Positions 15,178-18,156 of a stretch of DNA of 18,156 nt are shown here, piece after piece. The notes below the pieces were generated by a model, which was not told the origin of the DNA, made no database searches, and worked only from the letters and a program-made list of their open reading frames with translations. The position numbers and the translations under genes were made by a program. Numbering within the stretch: the first letter of the stretch is position 1; every line of letters begins with the position of its first letter. The stretch lies in NCBI GenBank assembly GCA_016932955.1, contig JAFGBV010000185.1, forward strand, positions 1 to 18,156, given 5' to 3'. The stretch is from Anaerolineales bacterium (GTDB lineage Bacteria; Chloroflexota; Anaerolineae; Anaerolineales; UBA4823).

Positions 15178-15403
15178 GACCCTAATTACCAACATCGAGT
15201 GTGATGGTTTTTGGCTGCTCACCGGGGATAGTGAATTCTTCGTCTCCTTTGATGAATATCCCGATTTTCAAAATGCAACTGTGGCGCAGATCCACGACTT
15301 CCTATCCTCAGGAGATCATTTTCACTGGCCTGCGCTGGATATTGATATCGATCTGGATGCCCTGAAGCATCCAGATCGCTTCCCGCTCAAGTATCGTCGG
15401 TGA
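15149..15403 (+). CDS. DUF2442 family protein
   Basis: An 84-residue acidic protein. The segments 'FFVSFDEYPDFQNATVAQI' and 'HFHWPALDIDIDLDALKHP' match the DUF2442 domain (a strand, a 'P-x-L/F' turn, then the HWP..D.DI block). The ATG at 15149 is chosen for its very strong AGGAGGT at 8-base spacing; upstream frame extension is not needed. It overlaps the last 29 bases of the truncated DUF4160 frame, the usual compact arrangement of this pair. Function of the family is not established. A terminator follows 23 bases after the stop. Confidence 0.75.
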   Translation: MPGANTSLNETLITNIECDGFWLLTGDSEFFVSFDEYPDFQNATVAQIHDFLSSGDHFHWPALDIDIDLDALKHPDRFPLKYRR

Positions 15404-15425
15404 TCATCCAACCTCCCAACTAAAT

Positions 15426-15462
15426 CACACCCCTGGTGTCTCGCCCGGGGTGTGTTATTATT
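15426..15462 (+). terminator. Rho-independent terminator after the toxin-antitoxin cluster
   Basis: CACACCCC (15426-15433) pairs with GGGGTGTG (15447-15454). After one mismatch come two more G-C pairs closing a 7-nt loop, and TTATTATT follows. It ends the DUF2442 transcript. It also lies immediately before the GH13 start, so its T-rich tail overlaps the probable -10 of that gene. Confidence 0.8.
15456..15461 (+). promoter_or_regulatory. -10 like box (TATTAT) directly before the GH13 ATG
   Basis: TATTAT ends 7 bases before ATG 15469, and there is no Shine-Dalgarno between them. The expected transcription start coincides with the ATG, so a leaderless mRNA is possible. No good -35 exists at 17 bp. 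Motif-based. Confidence 0.35.
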
Positions 15463-15468
15463 CCCCGC

Positions 15469-17355
15469 ATGACGATCACGCCATATCACGATCAATATCC
15501 CCTCCCCGTCCATCATGATGGGTCGGCGCGCTATGTGTCACCCGCAGAGGCGCGGCTGGGCGAACAGGTCACCCTCCGCCTGCGCATCGACGCGGCGCTG
15601 CCCGTCCGCCGCGTGCTGCTCTGCACCCATCCCGATGGCGAGCGGCTGCTGACCAGCATGCATCCAGAAGCGCCGCAGCCCGGCGAACCCTGCCGCTGGT
15701 GGCGGGTAGGTCTGCGCCTCGAGATGCCGCAGACCTCTTACCGCTTCTTGATCTTCCTCGAGCAGGGTGCGCTGTGGTACAACGCCGGCGGGCTGCACCA
15801 TGCAACCCCCACCGACGCCGAAGATTTCCGCCTGCTCGCCGGTTACCAGGCGCCGAGTTGGGTGCGCCAGGCGGTGTTCTACCAGATCTTCCCCGATCGT
15901 TTCGCCGATGGCGAGCCAGCCAACAACGTGCGCGACGGCGAATACGAGTACATGGGCATGCCCGCCCGCTCCAGGCGCTGGGGAGAGCCCCCCACCCCCA
16001 AAGGAAGGGCCGCGATGGTGGAGTTCTACAGCGGCGACCTGCAGGGCATCGCACAGAAGCTCGATTACATCGCCGACCTGGGCGCCACCGCCCTGTATCT
16101 AAACCCGATCTTCAGCGCCTATTCCAATCACCGCTACGATGTGACCGACTATTTCCACGTTGACCCCCACCTGGGCGGGGATGCCGCCCTCATCGCCCTG
16201 CGCCAGGCGGCGGAGAGGCACGGTCTGCAAATCATCCTGGATATCGTCCCCAACCACTGCGGCGTGATGCACCCCTGGTTCCTCACCGCCCAGCAAAACC
16301 CCCGCTCCCCAAGCGCCGATTATTTCACCTTCCGCAGCCGCCCGGACGATTACGAAGCCTGGCTGGGCGTGCGCACCCTGCCCAAGCTGAATTATGCCTC
16401 GCCCGGATTGCGAGAGGTGATGTATGAAGGGAAAGATGCCGTGTTCCGCCACTGGCTGCGCACGCCCTATGCCATCGACGGCTGGCGCATCGATGTAGCC
16501 AATATGCTTGCCCGGCGGGGCCTCGAGCAGCTCGGGCTGGAGGTGGGCCGCGGCATCCGCCAGGCAGTGAAGGAGGAGAACCCCGCCGCCTACCTGATCG
16601 GCGAGAATTTCTTCGATGCCACCCCTCAACTGCAAGGCGATTGCTGGGATGGCGTGATGAACTACGCCGGCTTCACCCAGCCGTTGTGGTACTGGCTCAA
16701 CCGCCTGGCAGTTTGGGTGCGCGGAGAGCCCGGCCTGGCCGAGGCCTCCGGCGCGTGGCCAACGATGGCGCTGCTCGAATCCTGGCAAGCCTACCGCGCC
16801 GCCATTCCCTGGGCCATCGCCTGCCAGCAGTTCAACCTGCTTGGCTCGCACGATACCCCGCGCATCCGCAACATCGCCCAGGATGACCCCGCCCTTAACC
16901 GCCTGGCGGCGGCCCTGCTCTTCACCTACCCCGGCGTGCCTTGCGTCTATTATGGCGATGAGATCGGCCTGGGGGCAGCGGGCAGCCTGGAGGCGCGCCA
17001 GTGCATGCCCTGGGAACAGGAAACCTGGGATGAGAACCTGCGCCAGCATTACCAGGCGCTCATTCGCCTGCGGCGCAGCCAAAAAGCCCTGATCGAGGGC
17101 GGCTTCCAGGTGCTTCTGGCAGAAGAAAACACATTCGCCTTCCAGCGTGATGTGGAAGGCGAATGGATCATCGTTGTAGCCCGGCGTGGGGAGGATACGC
17201 CCCCCTCGCCGCCCATCTGGGCTGCGCGTGGCGGCATTCCAGATGGAGTCATTTTCCGCGAAGCGTTCAGCGACGCCCGCGCTCAGGTGGAGAACGGGCA
17301 CATCGCCCTGCCGGGAGGCGGCAGGGGAGCGCAGATCTGGATCAGCGAGGGGTAA
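15469..17355 (+). CDS. GH13 neopullulanase/cyclomaltodextrinase-like amylase
   Basis: A 628-residue cytoplasmic enzyme without a signal peptide. Residues ~1-125 form an N-terminal beta-sandwich (CBM34-like), and 'VFYQIFPDRFADG' starts the catalytic barrel. The four GH13 regions are present: DIVPNHCG; GWRIDVANM with the nucleophile Asp342; IGENFFD with the acid/base Glu379; LLGSHDTPR with the stabilising Asp462. A C-terminal beta domain follows. The 'RDGEYEYMGMPAR' stretch is typical of the neopullulanase, cyclomaltodextrinase and maltodextrin glucosidase subfamilies, which hydrolyse alpha-1,4 (and some alpha-1,6) bonds in maltodextrins and cyclodextrins. ATG 15469 is chosen; a GTG at 15436 lies within the terminator loop. 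It stands alone, three bases from the convergent GerW-like gene. Confidence 0.9.
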   Translation: MTITPYHDQYPLPVHHDGSARYVSPAEARLGEQVTLRLRIDAALPVRRVLLCTHPDGERLLTSMHPEAPQPGEPCRWWRVGLRLEMPQTSYRFLIFLEQGALWYNAGGLHHATPTDAEDFRLLAGYQAPSWVRQAVFYQIFPDRFADGEPANNVRDGEYEYMGMPARSRRWGEPPTPKGRAAMVEFYSGDLQGIAQKLDYIADLGATALYLNPIFSAYSNHRYDVTDYFHVDPHLGGDAALIALRQAAERHGLQIILDIVPNHCGVMHPWFLTAQQNPRSPSADYFTFRSRPDDYEAWLGVRTLPKLNYASPGLREVMYEGKDAVFRHWLRTPYAIDGWRIDVANMLARRGLEQLGLEVGRGIRQAVKEENPAAYLIGENFFDATPQLQGDCWDGVMNYAGFTQPLWYWLNRLAVWVRGEPGLAEASGAWPTMALLESWQAYRAAIPWAIACQQFNLLGSHDTPRIRNIAQDDPALNRLAAALLFTYPGVPCVYYGDEIGLGAAGSLEARQCMPWEQETWDENLRQHYQALIRLRRSQKALIEGGFQVLLAEENTFAFQRDVEGEWIIVVARRGEDTPPSPPIWAARGGIPDGVIFREAFSDARAQVENGHIALPGGGRGAQIWISEG

Positions 17356-17358
17356 TAA

Positions 17359-17817
17359 TTAGTCCCTGATCTCGCCGCGCGACATGCGGGCGATCATACC
17401 GACCATAAAGCCAACGGCGGTCAGCGCTGCAAGGGCAATCTTGGTCACATCCACCACCGGCTCGATGCGCACGCCTTCCGGGCCGGAGATCACCACCGCC
17501 ACCGGGCGAGAGAGAGTGCGCCCCCCACCCCCACCGCCCCCACCGCTGCCGTAACCCTCGCTGGCACTTCCTTCTTCGTCCTCGTCCTCTTTCTCCTGCG
17601 GGGCAGAACCGCCGCCAGAACCGTAACCGATGCCAAAGCCCATCCCACAAAGCACCTCCGCCGCGGGGATGATGATGGTATCGCCGTGCTCCACCGGCTC
17701 GCCATAGACCGCAGTCACATCCGCTGTAGCCAGGAAGCCGTCTAGCGTGTACTGCACCGCGTCAATTCCTTCCAGTGGCTCAATCTCGTCGAGCATATTC
17801 TCGTTTTCGTCAGACAT
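17359..17817 (-). CDS. GerW/YtfJ-family protein, C-terminally membrane-anchored
   Basis: A 152-residue protein. The GerW core reads YGEPVEHGDTIIIPAAEV (38-55) and GMGFGIGYGSGGG. An acidic linker (EKEDEDEEGS) and an unbroken run of eight Gly (92-99) follow, then SRPVAVVIS..GVRIEPVVD. A C-terminal hydrophobic segment (~126-145) could anchor it. GerW/YtfJ is required for spore germination in Bacillus, but homologues occur widely in non-sporulating bacteria, where the role is unknown. The ATG has GAGGAG at 7-base spacing. It is the second gene of a minus-strand pair, 26 bases after the 90-residue upstream gene, which appears to be a diverged miniature version of it. Confidence 0.85.
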   Translation of the reverse strand: MSDENENMLDEIEPLEGIDAVQYTLDGFLATADVTAVYGEPVEHGDTIIIPAAEVLCGMGFGIGYGSGGGSAPQEKEDEDEEGSASEGYGSGGGGGGGGRTLSRPVAVVISGPEGVRIEPVVDVTKIALAALTAVGFMVGMIARMSRGEIRD

Positions 17818-17843
17818 CTTAGCACTCCTCGTTCAAGCAAAAG

Positions 17844-18116
17844 TCAGCGGCGCGGCCAGAGAATCCAGATCAACAGGGCGCCGAGAATGCCAGCGCCCAG
17901 CAACAGCCATTGGGCTTGGCGGGTTAGATCGCGCACCGGCAGGGTTTGTTCTTGCCCGTCAGCGCTTTGCACAACAACAGAAGCCGGTCGGTTCCAGATC
18001 AGTCCGCCGTTCAGGCCAGGGATCTTGAGCCGCAGCACCTTTGCCATCGGCAGCAACCGCTTATCCCCAGCTTTGATCGGCTCGCCGGCTCTTGTCTCCA
18101 AGGTGATCCACTTCAT
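17844..18116 (-). CDS. 90-residue tail-anchored protein, apparent miniature GerW-like paralogue
   Basis: A small protein with a hydrophobic segment near its C-terminus (WLLLGAGILGALLIWILW). The ATG has AGGAGG 4 bases before it. Residues 11-28 (GEPIKAGDKRLLPMAKVL) align without gaps with GEPVEHGDTIIIPAAEVL of the adjacent GerW protein. Residues 43-66 (RPASVVV, then LPVRDLTR) align with RPVAVVI and EPVVDVTK. The Gly-rich and acidic linker is missing between these blocks. This suggests a tandem duplication followed by loss of the middle. I do not recognise a named family for it, and function is unknown; joint work with the GerW protein at the membrane is inferred. Confidence 0.65.
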   Translation of the reverse strand: MKWITLETRAGEPIKAGDKRLLPMAKVLRLKIPGLNGGLIWNRPASVVVQSADGQEQTLPVRDLTRQAQWLLLGAGILGALLIWILWPRR

Positions 18117-18156
18117 AATCCCTCCTTCTTTCTCGCTATCCAGAACTACCCCTCAT

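Noticed and set aside
16099..17301. Antisense open frame of ~400 codons opposite the GH13 gene
   Set aside because: The + strand carries all four GH13 catalytic regions; the antisense product has no family features and results from GC-rich codon bias.
1..18156. CRISPR array, tRNA, rRNA or insertion sequence with terminal repeats
   Set aside because: No regularly spaced repeats, cloverleaf-like segments, rRNA-like stretches or transposase frames were seen.

Overview
The window looks like a piece of chromosome from a GC-rich, non-model bacterium. Protein style points towards Chloroflexota (Anaerolineae-like): very Leu/Ala/Pro-rich membrane proteins, a Thr/Pro/Ser-rich lipoprotein with a C-terminal beta-propeller, a GerW-type protein next to ordinary housekeeping genes, and a polytopic sensor kinase. 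This placement is an inference from composition and gene content. There is no rRNA, tRNA or other phylogenetic marker here.

Layout. (1) 1-2477, + strand: the 3' part of a PEP-utilising (phosphohistidine-domain) enzyme, followed one base later by a DHA1-type MFS exporter. (2) 2591-5616: a partner-switching signalling module. A membrane-bound, GAF-like, SpoIIE/RsbU-type PP2C phosphatase on the + strand faces a minus-strand operon of a STAS antagonist (SpoIIAA/RsbV-like) and an RsbW/SpoIIAB-like kinase. No sigma factor is present. (3) 5878-9997, + strand: a tight operon of a polytopic GAF-histidine kinase, a GT87-like membrane glycosyltransferase and a zinc-ribbon Nudix hydrolase. A 12-bp perfect inverted repeat lies in the gap between modules 2 and 3. 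(4) 10108-15403: an accessory, partly AT-richer stretch. It holds a small upstream ORF overlapping a flavin-reductase-like gene, a DUF4256 gene, a decayed second copy of the Nudix 3' end, a small membrane protein, a CPBP intramembrane protease, a propeller lipoprotein, and a toxin-antitoxin cluster. In that cluster a HigB/RelE-type toxin carries an in-frame TGA, its HigA-type antitoxin is intact, a DUF4160 gene lacks its N-terminus, and a DUF2442 gene follows. The toxin-antitoxin promoter has a 15-nt palindrome exactly between its -35 and -10 boxes. (5) 15469-18116: a cytoplasmic GH13 neopullulanase/cyclomaltodextrinase-like enzyme on the + strand, convergent with a two-gene minus-strand operon. 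The distal gene is a GerW/YtfJ-family protein. The proximal gene encodes a 90-residue protein that appears to be a miniature, diverged GerW paralogue.

How the parts work together. Region 2 reads as a complete phosphatase/kinase/antagonist switch whose target lies elsewhere. Region 3 may couple sensing to envelope glycan work. Region 4 looks like a site of repeated gain and decay. The observations most worth checking are the GerW-like pair, the disarmed toxin-antitoxin unit with its retained operator, and the duplicated Nudix tail.
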